A DNA stretch of 20,961 nt. Source: Bacteroidota bacterium. GTDB lineage: Bacteria; Bacteroidota; Bacteroidia; Chitinophagales; Chitinophagaceae. Every line of letters starts with the position of its first letter. Positions within the stretch are counted from its first letter, which is position 1. The notes under the pieces are model-generated. The model was not told the origin of the DNA. It worked only from the letters and a program-made list of their open reading frames with translations, and did not search any database. A program made the translations under genes and the position numbers. This document shows positions 14,680-20,961 of this stretch, one piece after another. The DNA is taken from contig JAEZDR010000107.1 in assembly GCA_023433265.1 (NCBI GenBank), forward strand, positions 1-20,961, given 5' to 3'.

Positions 14680-15504
14680 TTAATCGTGTATTATCATCAA
14701 AGGAAGATGGCTATGAAATGCCAGCTTTTTGGTATGCCTCGTTCTGAACATACTTTCAAACCAGCCATGTCGTTTAGGGATAGTAATGATAAGGTCTGCA
14801 TTTGCCTGGTGGGCAAACTGGTTAATTCCCTCTATAATATTATCGTTTTCCACGAAATGGTATTCAGGACTGCAGGATGCAAGCAAACTATCCAGCACCT
14901 GTTTTTGCGCAGGCAGGTTTTCATTGTGCTTCTTTTCCACGTGCAATACCATCAGCCTTGCACCTGTTTCGTTCAGTACGCGTTTGATGGGATTCACAGG
15001 GGTGGTTTGTTCCACTTTTTTAAAGTCACAGGCAAATACAATGTTCCTGATCGGTTCAAACTTGCAGTCAGAAGGCACGATGATAACGGGCACCGTTGTA
15101 TTGTCAGCTACACTGATGGTGTTGCTGCCAATCAATACCTCCTCTACCTTACTCTTTCCTGTAATACCCATGATGATAACATCCGCACCTACACGTTCGC
15201 ATATTTCGTCAATGTTTTCTGCAAGCACATTGAATTCGCTCAGTGTTTCTATCGTTAAACCCGTTGTATTGTTATCGCCTAATTGTTGTTTGAAATTATT
15301 CAATCCTTCCTCACTCGAAGCTTTCAGATCTTCAATGTCAAGCAACTGTATAGTGGGCATCGCCGGATCTACATTCACCGGGGTTTGGTAGGCATTATAA
15401 AGCACCAGACGTGAAGCGCCAACCTGGCTTGCAAAGCCCATGGCATAACTTGCTGCGTTTTTAGCGGCAACAGAAAAATCGGTTGGGAGCAAGATGGTCT
15501 TCAT
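14680..15504 (-). CDS. tandem-domain universal stress protein (UspA family)
   Basis: Cytoplasmic 274-residue protein with two Usp folds in tandem. The first (1 to about 148) starts MKTILLPTDFS and keeps the nucleotide-binding pattern G-x2-G-x9-G-S at 113-127 (Gly113, Gly116, Gly126, Ser127), so it should bind ATP or a similar nucleotide. The second (from about 153, IRNIVFACDF) ends IIHD without a G-x2-G-x9-G motif and is probably a non-binding or dimerising half. Family members respond to starvation, redox or membrane stress; no specific role can be read here. The gene lies 50 bp after the thiolase on the same strand, and a near-match -7 box (TAACTTTA on the minus strand, 15520-15527) suggests it can also be transcribed alone. 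Confidence 0.9.
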   Translation of the reverse strand: MKTILLPTDFSVAAKNAASYAMGFASQVGASRLVLYNAYQTPVNVDPAMPTIQLLDIEDLKASSEEGLNNFKQQLGDNNTTGLTIETLSEFNVLAENIDEICERVGADVIIMGITGKSKVEEVLIGSNTISVADNTTVPVIIVPSDCKFEPIRNIVFACDFKKVEQTTPVNPIKRVLNETGARLMVLHVEKKHNENLPAQKQVLDSLLASCSPEYHFVENDNIIEGINQFAHQANADLIITIPKRHGWFESMFRTRHTKKLAFHSHLPLMIIHD

Positions 15505-15554
15505 GTAAGGTTATTTGTATAAAGTTAGGTAAGTGAAAGGATATGCGGTTAACG

Positions 15555-16733
15555 CTAATGAATGTTTTCAATAATCCCCGCGATTCCTTGCCCTCCACCC
15601 ACACAAGCTGTTACCATCCCGTATTTCTTTTGCAGGCGCTTCATGTCGTGTAGTATTTGAACGGTTAGTTTACAGCCTGTGCAGCCTAGCGGATGCCCTA
15701 ATGCAATAGCGCCGCCATTGATGTTAACCGTATCAGGATTTAGTCCCGCTTCTCTTATCACTGCAATGGCTTGCGATGCGAAAGCTTCATTCAGTTCTAC
15801 CAGGTCTATTTGGCTCAGGCTCATGTTAGCCTGTTTCAACACTTTGGGAATAGCTTCCACCGGTCCAATACCCATTACGCGGGGATGAACGCCTGCACTT
15901 ACACAATTTACCAGCCGGCCTATCGGCTTAAGGCCAAGCTCATTAATCATTCTCTCACTCATAACAATTACGAACGCCGCACCGTCACTTGTTTGAGAAG
16001 AGTTGCCTGCTGTTACACAACCATTGGCTGCAAACGCAGGTTTTAGTTTAGTTAGTGCTTCCAGGGTTGTGTCACGGCGTGCTCCTTCATCGGTATCCAC
16101 CACGTATTGCTTAGTCTTCCTCTTACCCTTTTCATCTATGTAAACCTGCTCTACATTCACCGGTAAGATGCCTGGCTTAAAGTATCCCTCTTCAATTGCC
16201 TTAATGGCTTTTTGATGCGAAGCAAACGAAAACGCATCCTGCTCCTCACGGCTTACCTTGTATTCTTTGGCAACTGCTTCGGCGGTAAGTCCCATGCTCA
16301 GGTAATAGTCTGGCTCATCAGATGCAATGGAATAAGCCGGCACCGTTTTCCAGCCCGCCGTAGGCACCATACTCATGCTTTCTACACCACCGGCAATAAT
16401 ACATTCGGCCATGCCCATTCTTATTTTCGCCGTAGCCATCGCTATGCTTTCCAGGCCACTCGCACAATACCGGTTAATAGTTACACCGGGCACTTTGTAA
16501 TCCAACGCACGTGCCGCTATTATCCGCGCCACCTGTAAGCCTTGTTCTGCTTCAGGAACTGCATTGCCTACAATCACGTCATCTACTCTTGTAGCATCCA
16601 GGTTGGGAACAGACGCCATCAATCCCTTGATGACGTCAATAGCAAGATCATCGGGGCGAACAAAACGGAGACCTCCACGCTTGGCTTTTGTTACTGCGGT
16701 TCTAAAGCCGGCTACTATGTATGCTTCTTGCAT
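15555..16733 (-). CDS. acetyl-CoA C-acyltransferase (degradative thiolase)
   Basis: 392-residue thiolase, expected to split 3-ketoacyl-CoA with CoA to acetyl-CoA and a shortened acyl-CoA, the last step of beta-oxidation. The catalytic set is complete: nucleophile Cys90 in NRYCASGLES, the NEAFA segment, His347 in ALGHPLGCTG, and Cys377 in TACVGGGQG. Length and the N-terminus (EAYIVAGFRTAVTKAKRGGLR) fit the FadA/FadI-like degradative class better than biosynthetic acetoacetyl-CoA thiolase, but chain-length range is not certain. The stop is followed after 50 bp by the stress-protein start. The usual partner (3-hydroxyacyl-CoA dehydrogenase) is not adjacent; the enoyl-CoA hydratase 9 kb away could act in the same pathway. 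A consensus promoter box lies upstream. Confidence 0.93.
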   Translation of the reverse strand: MQEAYIVAGFRTAVTKAKRGGLRFVRPDDLAIDVIKGLMASVPNLDATRVDDVIVGNAVPEAEQGLQVARIIAARALDYKVPGVTINRYCASGLESIAMATAKIRMGMAECIIAGGVESMSMVPTAGWKTVPAYSIASDEPDYYLSMGLTAEAVAKEYKVSREEQDAFSFASHQKAIKAIEEGYFKPGILPVNVEQVYIDEKGKRKTKQYVVDTDEGARRDTTLEALTKLKPAFAANGCVTAGNSSQTSDGAAFVIVMSERMINELGLKPIGRLVNCVSAGVHPRVMGIGPVEAIPKVLKQANMSLSQIDLVELNEAFASQAIAVIREAGLNPDTVNINGGAIALGHPLGCTGCKLTVQILHDMKRLQKKYGMVTACVGGGQGIAGIIENIH

Positions 16734-16752
16734 TAGTATGATTTAATATTTT

Positions 16753-16760
16753 CAAATATA
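16753..16760 (-). promoter_or_regulatory. thiolase promoter -7 box (TATATTTG on the minus strand)
   Basis: Reading the minus strand, TATATTTG matches TAnnTTTG exactly and ends 19 bases before the ATG at 16733. The spacing equals that of fumC and the adhesin, which supports both the promoter and the start codon. Confidence 0.65.
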
Positions 16761-17316
16761 GCAATCACGCGCGCTATTTGAATTCGCGTGACTGGTAGAG
16801 AGGGGAGAAGCTACAGTTTAAGGCGATGCAATAGAGGCATATAGCTGCACCTTAACACCTATACAGTTTCGCCACGCATTCTTTTCTTGCTCGTTCAATA
16901 GGCTGTCTTCGTGTTCCCGGTACTCTCTACCTGCTCTTTCAGGCATCCTTCCCCGATGAATCAAGCATGCTTAGCTTACCCCTAAAGCATTGCTCCAGCA
17001 GCATTTCCAGTGGATATTCCGGAGGTATTCCGTCCATATTCCGTTCCTATTCCATCTCAACATATGGATTTCCCTCTCAAAACAGGCTTAGAACCCTTAA
17101 AAACAGTGCAATCTCGCCTTCCATTTTTCTATGACTTTTATCAGTTTTCATTAATACCCCTCCCCTACCCTTTTCCAGCCTAAACCTTCGCAAAAAAATA
17201 GCCGTTTGCCGGGTGTTAAAGATGATGCACGATCCCTCTCAAAAGCCCCGTGAATAAAGCTTACTGTTTGAGTGGAATATTTTTTGTGCGATGGAAGCAC
17301 ACAAAAAGCTCTCACT
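16761..17316. other. long intergenic stretch between divergent genes
   Basis: I see no gene that can be supported; the minus-strand frame at 17151-17333 overlaps the start of the PepSY-like gene and has no recognisable features. Contents: an imperfect hairpin with TTAAGG (16818-16823) and TGCA (16827-16830) facing TGCA (16846-16849) and CCTTAA (16850-16855); a 10-bp palindrome AAGCATGCTT (16963-16972); and an 11-bp tandem array (17000-17054). Promoters for the plus-strand gene downstream are not clear. Confidence 0.6.
17000..17054. repeat. degenerate tandem repeat, 11-bp period, 5 units
   Basis: Consecutive 11-mers from 17000 are agcatttccag, tggatattccg, gaggtattccg, tccatattccg and ttcctattcca. 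The last seven bases of each unit are near-constant (TATTCCG) and the first four vary. The phase is unbroken. The consensus differs from the arrays at 315 and 8604, but the period is the same. Confidence 0.85.
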
Positions 17317-17826
17317 ATGAAAAAGATCATCATGTTGTTAACTGCTGTTGTCTTTATAGCCGGCAGTAGTTACGCTCAATCGACAAAAACCAAGACCGGT
17401 GGCGAAAAGATCAAAGTATCCGAAGACAAGGTGAAGATTAAGGATGCCCAAGGCAACAAGACCAAGATCAAAGCTCCTGCTCCGGTTATCAAAAGCTTTA
17501 CCACCGACTACCCTGAGATTTCCGGTGTAAACTGGAGTACGGAGAAAGGTAACTGGACCGCCACGTACAAGCAGGACGAAATGGAAATGAGTACTACCTA
17601 CCGGGCTAACGGTACAAGGGTAAACTCCAGGACATTGTATCCAAACGACCACTTACCAGACGTTATCGTTACCTGGCAGCAAAACACGCCTGCATTCAAA
17701 GTAGGTAAGGTGTATAAAATAAGCACCCCCGACCAGCCAGACGTGTACGAGGTAATTAGCAGCGACGGTAAGAGCACCTATATAGATGCTGACGGCAGGG
17801 AAACTAACTACAAGCCGGCGCAATAA
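17317..17826 (+). CDS. small secreted PepSY-like protein
   Basis: 169-residue exported protein. The signal peptide is MKKIIMLLTAVVFIAGSSYAQ with cleavage near YAQ. A Lys-rich, very hydrophilic stretch (residues about 22-50, many KIK and TKTK steps) follows. The rest (VIKSFTTDYPEISGVNW, then GNWTATY, then ANGTRV and similar short strands) resembles the PepSY-like putative periplasmic domains common in Bacteroidota, which are otherwise uncharacterised. The match is by general pattern (FP..GV.W, WTATY, DGRETNY), not by catalytic residues. ATG 17317 was chosen over the upstream in-frame start at 17272 because it opens the signal peptide. Monocistronic: long divergent gap upstream, terminator downstream. 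Confidence 0.75.
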   Translation: MKKIIMLLTAVVFIAGSSYAQSTKTKTGGEKIKVSEDKVKIKDAQGNKTKIKAPAPVIKSFTTDYPEISGVNWSTEKGNWTATYKQDEMEMSTTYRANGTRVNSRTLYPNDHLPDVIVTWQQNTPAFKVGKVYKISTPDQPDVYEVISSDGKSTYIDADGRETNYKPAQ

Positions 17827-17850
17827 GCATTGTATAATTTACTAAATGTA

Positions 17851-17878
17851 TCCGGGGCTCACCGCCCCGGATTTTTTT
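17851..17878 (+). terminator. intrinsic terminator of the PepSY-like gene
   Basis: An 8-bp perfect stem, TCCGGGGC (17851-17858) with GCCCCGGA (17864-17871), has a 5-base loop and is followed by seven Ts (17872-17878). It starts 24 bases after the stop codon. Confidence 0.92.
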
Positions 17879-17896
17879 ATGTAACGCGTAGTCAAC

Positions 17897-17953
17897 AACG
17901 GTCAACCTATTTCAGGCCAGCCACCGGATGATGCCTGTTTTTGGTTGACCGTT
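17897..17953. repeat. two-tier inverted repeat upstream of pyrD
   Basis: AACGGTCAACC (17897-17907) is the exact reverse complement of GGTTGACCGTT (17943-17953). Inside it, CAGGC (17913-17917) pairs with GCCTG (17933-17937). The two stems are separated by a symmetric 5-by-5 internal loop, and the apical loop has 15 bases. No T run follows, so it is not a normal terminator. It could be a mobile REP-like hairpin, a structured RNA or a binding site. Confidence 0.6.
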
Positions 17954-17997
17954 TATTTCATAGCCGGCTTACCCATTTCAACAAGCATCACAACGAA

Positions 17998-18031
17998 AAA
18001 CAAAAGCTGTAGGGGTGTCTGCCTTTTGTTT
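17998..18031. promoter_or_regulatory. inverted repeat abutting the pyrD promoter box
   Basis: AAACAAAAG (17998-18006) is the perfect reverse complement of CTTTTGTTT (18023-18031), with a 16-base centre. The right arm ends one base before the -7-like box at 18033, where a repressor or activator would sit. No match to a known operator is recognised. Confidence 0.4.
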
Positions 18032-18032
18032 G

Positions 18033-18040
18033 TTCCTTTG
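18033..18040 (+). promoter_or_regulatory. pyrD -7-like box, very close to the start codon
   Basis: TTCCTTTG differs from TAnnTTTG by one base and ends 5 bases before the ATG at 18046. If functional, transcription would start at or within a base or two of the ATG. Confidence 0.4.
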
Positions 18041-18045
18041 CACGT

Positions 18046-19101
18046 ATGTATTCCTTATTACGTGATGTTTTCTTCTTGTTCCCCCCTGAAGATGTTCATG
18101 AGTTCTCTATGCACAGTATGCGTAGGGCCTACAAAGTGGGCTTTATCAGGAATGTCCTTACAAAAAAATTTGGCTGTGGTAAATACGCGCTGCCTGTAGC
18201 TGCTTTCGGGTTGAATTTTAGGCATCCTGTAGGCTTAGGTGCAGGCTTCGATAAGAACGCTCAGTTCCTAAACGAACTTGCCATGCTAGGTTTTAGTCAC
18301 GTCGAGATTGGTACCGTTACGCCAAAGCCGCAACCGGGCAACGATAAACCTCGGGTGTTTAGGTTGCCCCAGGATAAAGCCCTCATCAACCGGATGGGCT
18401 TTAACAACAATGGTGCAAATGCAATAAGAGGGCGGCTGGAGAACTGGAGAACCGGCAGGAGCGATGTTGCCGCCAGTTTAATCGTAGGCGGAAATATCGG
18501 AAAGAACAAGGTTACGGATAACGAAGATGCATGGAAGGATTACGAACGTTGCTTCAGGGAACTGCACGAAGTGGTGGATTATTTCACCGTCAATGTCAGT
18601 AGCCCCAACACCCCAGGCCTTCGGGCATTACAGGATAAAGACGCCCTTTACAAAATACTTTCTAACCTACAGGAAGTCAACAAGGGGAGGAATATTCCTA
18701 AACCCCTTTTACTGAAAATAGCCCCCGACCTGGGCGTGGAACAATTGGACGATATCGTTGCGCTTGCGTTCCAGGTAAAGCTGGATGGTCTCGTCATCAG
18801 CAATACCACCCTTTCCCGAGAAGGATTAAAAACTACCGATAGTAAGGTAGTGAACGAAACCGGCGGTTTGAGCGGAGCGCCATTGTTACAACGAAGCAAT
18901 GAGGTGTTGCGCTATATCAGCAGCAAGACCGAGGGGCGCATTCCCTTAATCGCAAGCGGTGGCATTAACACAGGCGAGCAGGCAGCTGCTAAATTGAAGC
19001 TCGGGGCATCGTTGGTGCAGGTGTGGACAGGATTTATTTATGAAGGACCCGCTATTGCAACCCGGATTTGCAGCTACCTGCAAACCACTGCTAAGGGATA
19101 A
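18046..19101 (+). CDS. pyrD: dihydroorotate dehydrogenase (quinone), class 2
   Basis: Membrane-associated flavoprotein oxidising dihydroorotate to orotate with quinone, the fourth step of pyrimidine synthesis. At 351 residues it is a normal class 2 enzyme with the N-terminal amphipathic extension (MYSLLRDVFFLFPPEDVHEF) that docks to the membrane. FMN and substrate motifs are clear: LGAGFDKNA from 64, NRMGFNNNGA from 115, NVSSPNTPGLR from 183 with catalytic base Ser186, LLLKIAPD, ISNTT, GGLSGAPL and IASGGI. Ser rather than Cys as the base, and the N-terminal extension, place it in class 2. The start gives the usual family N-terminus. Neighbours are not pyrimidine genes; gldF follows after 108 bp with a promoter box of its own. 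Confidence 0.96.
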   Translation: MYSLLRDVFFLFPPEDVHEFSMHSMRRAYKVGFIRNVLTKKFGCGKYALPVAAFGLNFRHPVGLGAGFDKNAQFLNELAMLGFSHVEIGTVTPKPQPGNDKPRVFRLPQDKALINRMGFNNNGANAIRGRLENWRTGRSDVAASLIVGGNIGKNKVTDNEDAWKDYERCFRELHEVVDYFTVNVSSPNTPGLRALQDKDALYKILSNLQEVNKGRNIPKPLLLKIAPDLGVEQLDDIVALAFQVKLDGLVISNTTLSREGLKTTDSKVVNETGGLSGAPLLQRSNEVLRYISSKTEGRIPLIASGGINTGEQAAAKLKLGASLVQVWTGFIYEGPAIATRICSYLQTTAKG

Positions 19102-19174
19102 ATCCACGCTCCTCCTTTTTTGTTGAAGGGCTCTTCTTCTTTTGGGGCCGTAGTCATATTCACAATATGCTGGC

Positions 19175-19203
19175 ATTGGATAGCGGTTTCTTCTTTAGTT
19201 TTG
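19175..19203 (+). promoter_or_regulatory. gldF promoter, ATTG-N17-TAGTTTTG
   Basis: TAGTTTTG (19196-19203) matches TAnnTTTG exactly, and ATTG (19175-19178) lies 17 bases upstream as a -33 element with one mismatch. The box ends only 6 bases before the gldF ATG, which implies a leaderless or nearly leaderless mRNA. Confidence 0.5.
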
Positions 19204-19209
19204 AAGCTT

Positions 19210-19932
19210 ATGTGGATAATAGCCAAAAAAGAATGGCAGCAGTTCTTTAGTTCGCTAACCGGGTACCTTGCAATCATGTTATTCCTGTTGATAACAGGCT
19301 TGCTTCTTTTCGTATTTCCTGCTTACAACATACTGGATTATGGATACGCCACCTTAGATACGTTCTTCAGGATTGCTCCTTTTTTGTTGTTGTTTTTAGT
19401 ACCCACAGTCACCATGCGGTCACTGGCAGATGAATATAAGGCTGGCACTTTCGAAACCATGAAGACCCTGCCGTTTACTGACAGTGCAATTGCCTGGGGT
19501 ACGTTCTTAGGAAGCTACCTTGTGATTCTTGTAGCACTTATTCCCACGCTTATTTATGTTTTTTCTATACAGCAGCTAAGTGCCGCCGAAGGCATTGATA
19601 CAGGGGCTACTGCAGGTAGTTATATCGGTTTGTTTTTACTAGCTGCAGTATTTACCGCCGTGGGTGTGTGTTGCAGCAGCTTTACAGCTAACACCGTAAT
19701 TGCTTTTCTTACCGCCGCTTTTGCCTGCTTCATCTTGTACATGGGCTTCTCAGCATTGAGCCAGCTCCCTGTGTTTGTCGCCGGCCTTGACTATTACATA
19801 GAAATGCTTGGTATAAGCTTCCATTACAATAGTATCAGCAGGGGTGTTCTCCACCTGAGAGACCTGTTGTATTTTATTGCCCTCACCTGGTTGATGATAC
19901 TGATTGTTCAACGAAACACCAGGAGGTATTAA
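19210..19932 (+). CDS. gldF: gliding motility ABC transporter permease GldF
   Basis: 240-residue inner-membrane ABC-2 type permease, homologous to the GldF component that with GldA (ATPase) and GldG forms a transporter needed for gliding in Flavobacterium-type bacteria. Start ATG 19210 gives MWIIAKKEWQQFFSSLTGYLAI, the typical N-terminus; a longer reading from 19120 has no support. There are about six membrane segments (about 16-36, 52-72, 97-117, 137-160, 163-185, 215-232). The cytoplasmic RSLADEYKAGTFETMKTLPFTD motif (about 75-96) is characteristic of the family. The ATPase gene is not in the window. GldG follows after one base with a strong Shine-Dalgarno sequence inside the end of gldF, so the two are co-translated. 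Confidence 0.92.
   Translation: MWIIAKKEWQQFFSSLTGYLAIMLFLLITGLLLFVFPAYNILDYGYATLDTFFRIAPFLLLFLVPTVTMRSLADEYKAGTFETMKTLPFTDSAIAWGTFLGSYLVILVALIPTLIYVFSIQQLSAAEGIDTGATAGSYIGLFLLAAVFTAVGVCCSSFTANTVIAFLTAAFACFILYMGFSALSQLPVFVAGLDYYIEMLGISFHYNSISRGVLHLRDLLYFIALTWLMILIVQRNTRRY
19921..19927 (+). promoter_or_regulatory. strong Shine-Dalgarno for gldG inside the gldF end
   Basis: AGGAGGT lies 6 bases upstream of the gldG ATG (19934) and within the last codons of gldF. Such strong ribosome-binding sites are rare in this window; here it would keep gldG expression coupled to gldF. Confidence 0.75.
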
Positions 19933-19933
19933 G

Positions 19934-20961
19934 ATGAAACGAATCAATCGCCTGTTCCAGGGAAAGTACTGGTACCTCGTTGCTCTTCTTGCCCTTGTAG
20001 CCATCGCCTTTATAAGCTCCCTGTTCAATTATCGCATCGACCTTACTAAAGAAAAGCGCTTTAGCCTAAGCAGCTCCACCGAACAGCTTTTGCAAAACCT
20101 GGATACCCCCTTTACGGTAACAGTTTTACTGGATGGGGAACTTCCTGCTGACTATAAAAAACTGCGCAATGCCACTGCTGATCTTTTGAATGAGTTTAGG
20201 GACCGCAGTAACAACTTCGTAAAGGTTAAGTTCGAAAAGCCCGGCGAGGGGCTGGACGATTCCTTACGGTATTATCTGTACGACAGCCTTTCCAGGATGG
20301 GCGTTGTGTTTGAACAAGGTCCTCAAACCAAGGAAGGGCAAGACACTTACATCATACCTTCGGCAATAGTAGAATACCCAAACCGCAGACCTTTTGTTCT
20401 TGACCTGAGAAGTAGCCGCAAAGTCTTCAAACAATATGATGTTATCAACGAGCTGCCTGAAGAAGACAAGGAAGCAAGCATTAATTCCGCAGAGGCACTG
20501 CTTGAGTTTAAGTTTGCCAATGCCATAGATAAGCTTTCACGTAAAACAGTACCAACCATAGCCTATGTAGTTGGCAATGGACAGCCTATAGATCGTACCG
20601 TAAATGACCTCGGCGAAAGTCTGAGAAACGACTACAGGCTTGCTGTATTTGATTTAAAGCAAGGTTACCCAGATGCCGACATCATCAACGCATTGGTAAT
20701 TGTAAAACCCACACAACCTTTTACTGACGACGATAAACTCAAGCTGGATCAATTCATCATGAACGGCGGACACGTTCTTTGGTTTGTCGATAAGCTGTAC
20801 GCAGAACTTGATAGCCTTATGCGCAGCCGCGCAGACTTTGTTGCCTTTGATCGTAACCTCAACCTCGATGACCTGTTGTTTAAATATGGAGTAAGAATAA
20901 ACGGCGACCTTGTGCAGGACCTTAACTGCGCCAAGATCCCAATCGTTATAGGGTACCAACC
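19934..20961 (+). CDS. gldG: gliding-associated ABC transporter component GldG (3' end beyond window)
   Basis: The reading frame is open from ATG 19934 to the window edge: 342 codons, no stop. The N-terminus (MKRINRLFQGKYW then a hydrophobic segment at about 13-31) gives one membrane anchor, followed by FNYRIDLTKEKRFSLSSSTEQLL, the hallmark of the GldG family. The visible remainder is periplasmic-type sequence (VTVLLDGELPADYKKLRNATADLLNEF; IAYVVGNGQP; LVIVKPTQPFTDDDKLKLDQF; GGHVLWFVDKL). This is the ABC-type auxiliary (Uncharacterised ABC_transp_aux) protein that partners GldF. It starts one base after the gldF stop. The family is usually about 550-600 residues with a second C-terminal membrane helix, so roughly the last 40 percent lies outside. 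Confidence 0.9.
   Translation, partial: MKRINRLFQGKYWYLVALLALVAIAFISSLFNYRIDLTKEKRFSLSSSTEQLLQNLDTPFTVTVLLDGELPADYKKLRNATADLLNEFRDRSNNFVKVKFEKPGEGLDDSLRYYLYDSLSRMGVVFEQGPQTKEGQDTYIIPSAIVEYPNRRPFVLDLRSSRKVFKQYDVINELPEEDKEASINSAEALLEFKFANAIDKLSRKTVPTIAYVVGNGQPIDRTVNDLGESLRNDYRLAVFDLKQGYPDADIINALVIVKPTQPFTDDDKLKLDQFIMNGGHVLWFVDKLYAELDSLMRSRADFVAFDRNLNLDDLLFKYGVRINGDLVQDLNCAKIPIVIGYQ

Noticed and set aside
14686..15391. Plus-strand open frames of 190 and 220 codons antisense to the stress-protein gene
   Set aside because: The minus-strand frame encodes a clear tandem Usp protein; these frames show no motif and are codon-bias shadows.
19120..19209. Longer GldF starting at 19120
   Set aside because: The added residues do not belong to the family N-terminus, and the gldF promoter box lies within this stretch.

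Overview
The window reads as chromosomal DNA of a gliding-type member of the Bacteroidota, probably near the Chitinophagaceae. The evidence is: the start of a gldF-gldG gliding-motility pair; two secreted proteins with type IX secretion (T9SS) tails, one of each common kind; Bacteroidota-type promoter boxes (TAnnTTTG) at a fixed short distance before many start codons; and almost no Shine-Dalgarno sequences. No phage, transposon, CRISPR, rRNA or tRNA gene was seen. The protein content is mostly housekeeping, so no new protein-coding system is claimed.

Layout, left to right. A few codons of an upstream gene end at 65. A gene-poor stretch follows, holding an 11-bp repeat array and a nested hairpin with a T run. 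Next come metG (629-2743) and, convergent to it, a secreted CxxCH/T9SS protein (2871-3974, minus). Plus-strand genes follow: a membrane glycosyltransferase of the GT39 type, a stand-alone cobalamin-binding mutase subunit, an enoyl-CoA hydratase and class II fumarase. After a repeat-rich gap comes a large SprB/PKD-like adhesin with a gliding-type C-terminal domain (8832-10697). Then come an M16 peptidase pair (active plus inactive subunit) and kbl (glycine C-acetyltransferase). On the minus strand lie a tandem universal stress protein and a degradative thiolase. After a third repeat-bearing gap come a small secreted PepSY-like protein, pyrD, gldF and gldG, the last cut by the window end.

How the genes relate. 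The hydratase, the thiolase and the B12-binding subunit fit acyl-CoA, branched-chain or propionate-type degradation feeding the TCA cycle, where fumarase acts; kbl links threonine and glycine to acetyl-CoA. GldF/GldG and the two T9SS substrates belong to the surface and gliding side of the cell.

The less ordinary content is non-coding. Exactly three gaps between genes exceed 300 bp, and each holds a degenerate tandem array with an 11-bp period, each with its own consensus. There are also two inverted repeats before pyrD, a helically spaced triplet of GGTTTAnnCACA-like sites before the adhesin, and promoter spacing that moves several start codons and suggests leaderless or nearly leaderless mRNAs for pyrD and gldF.
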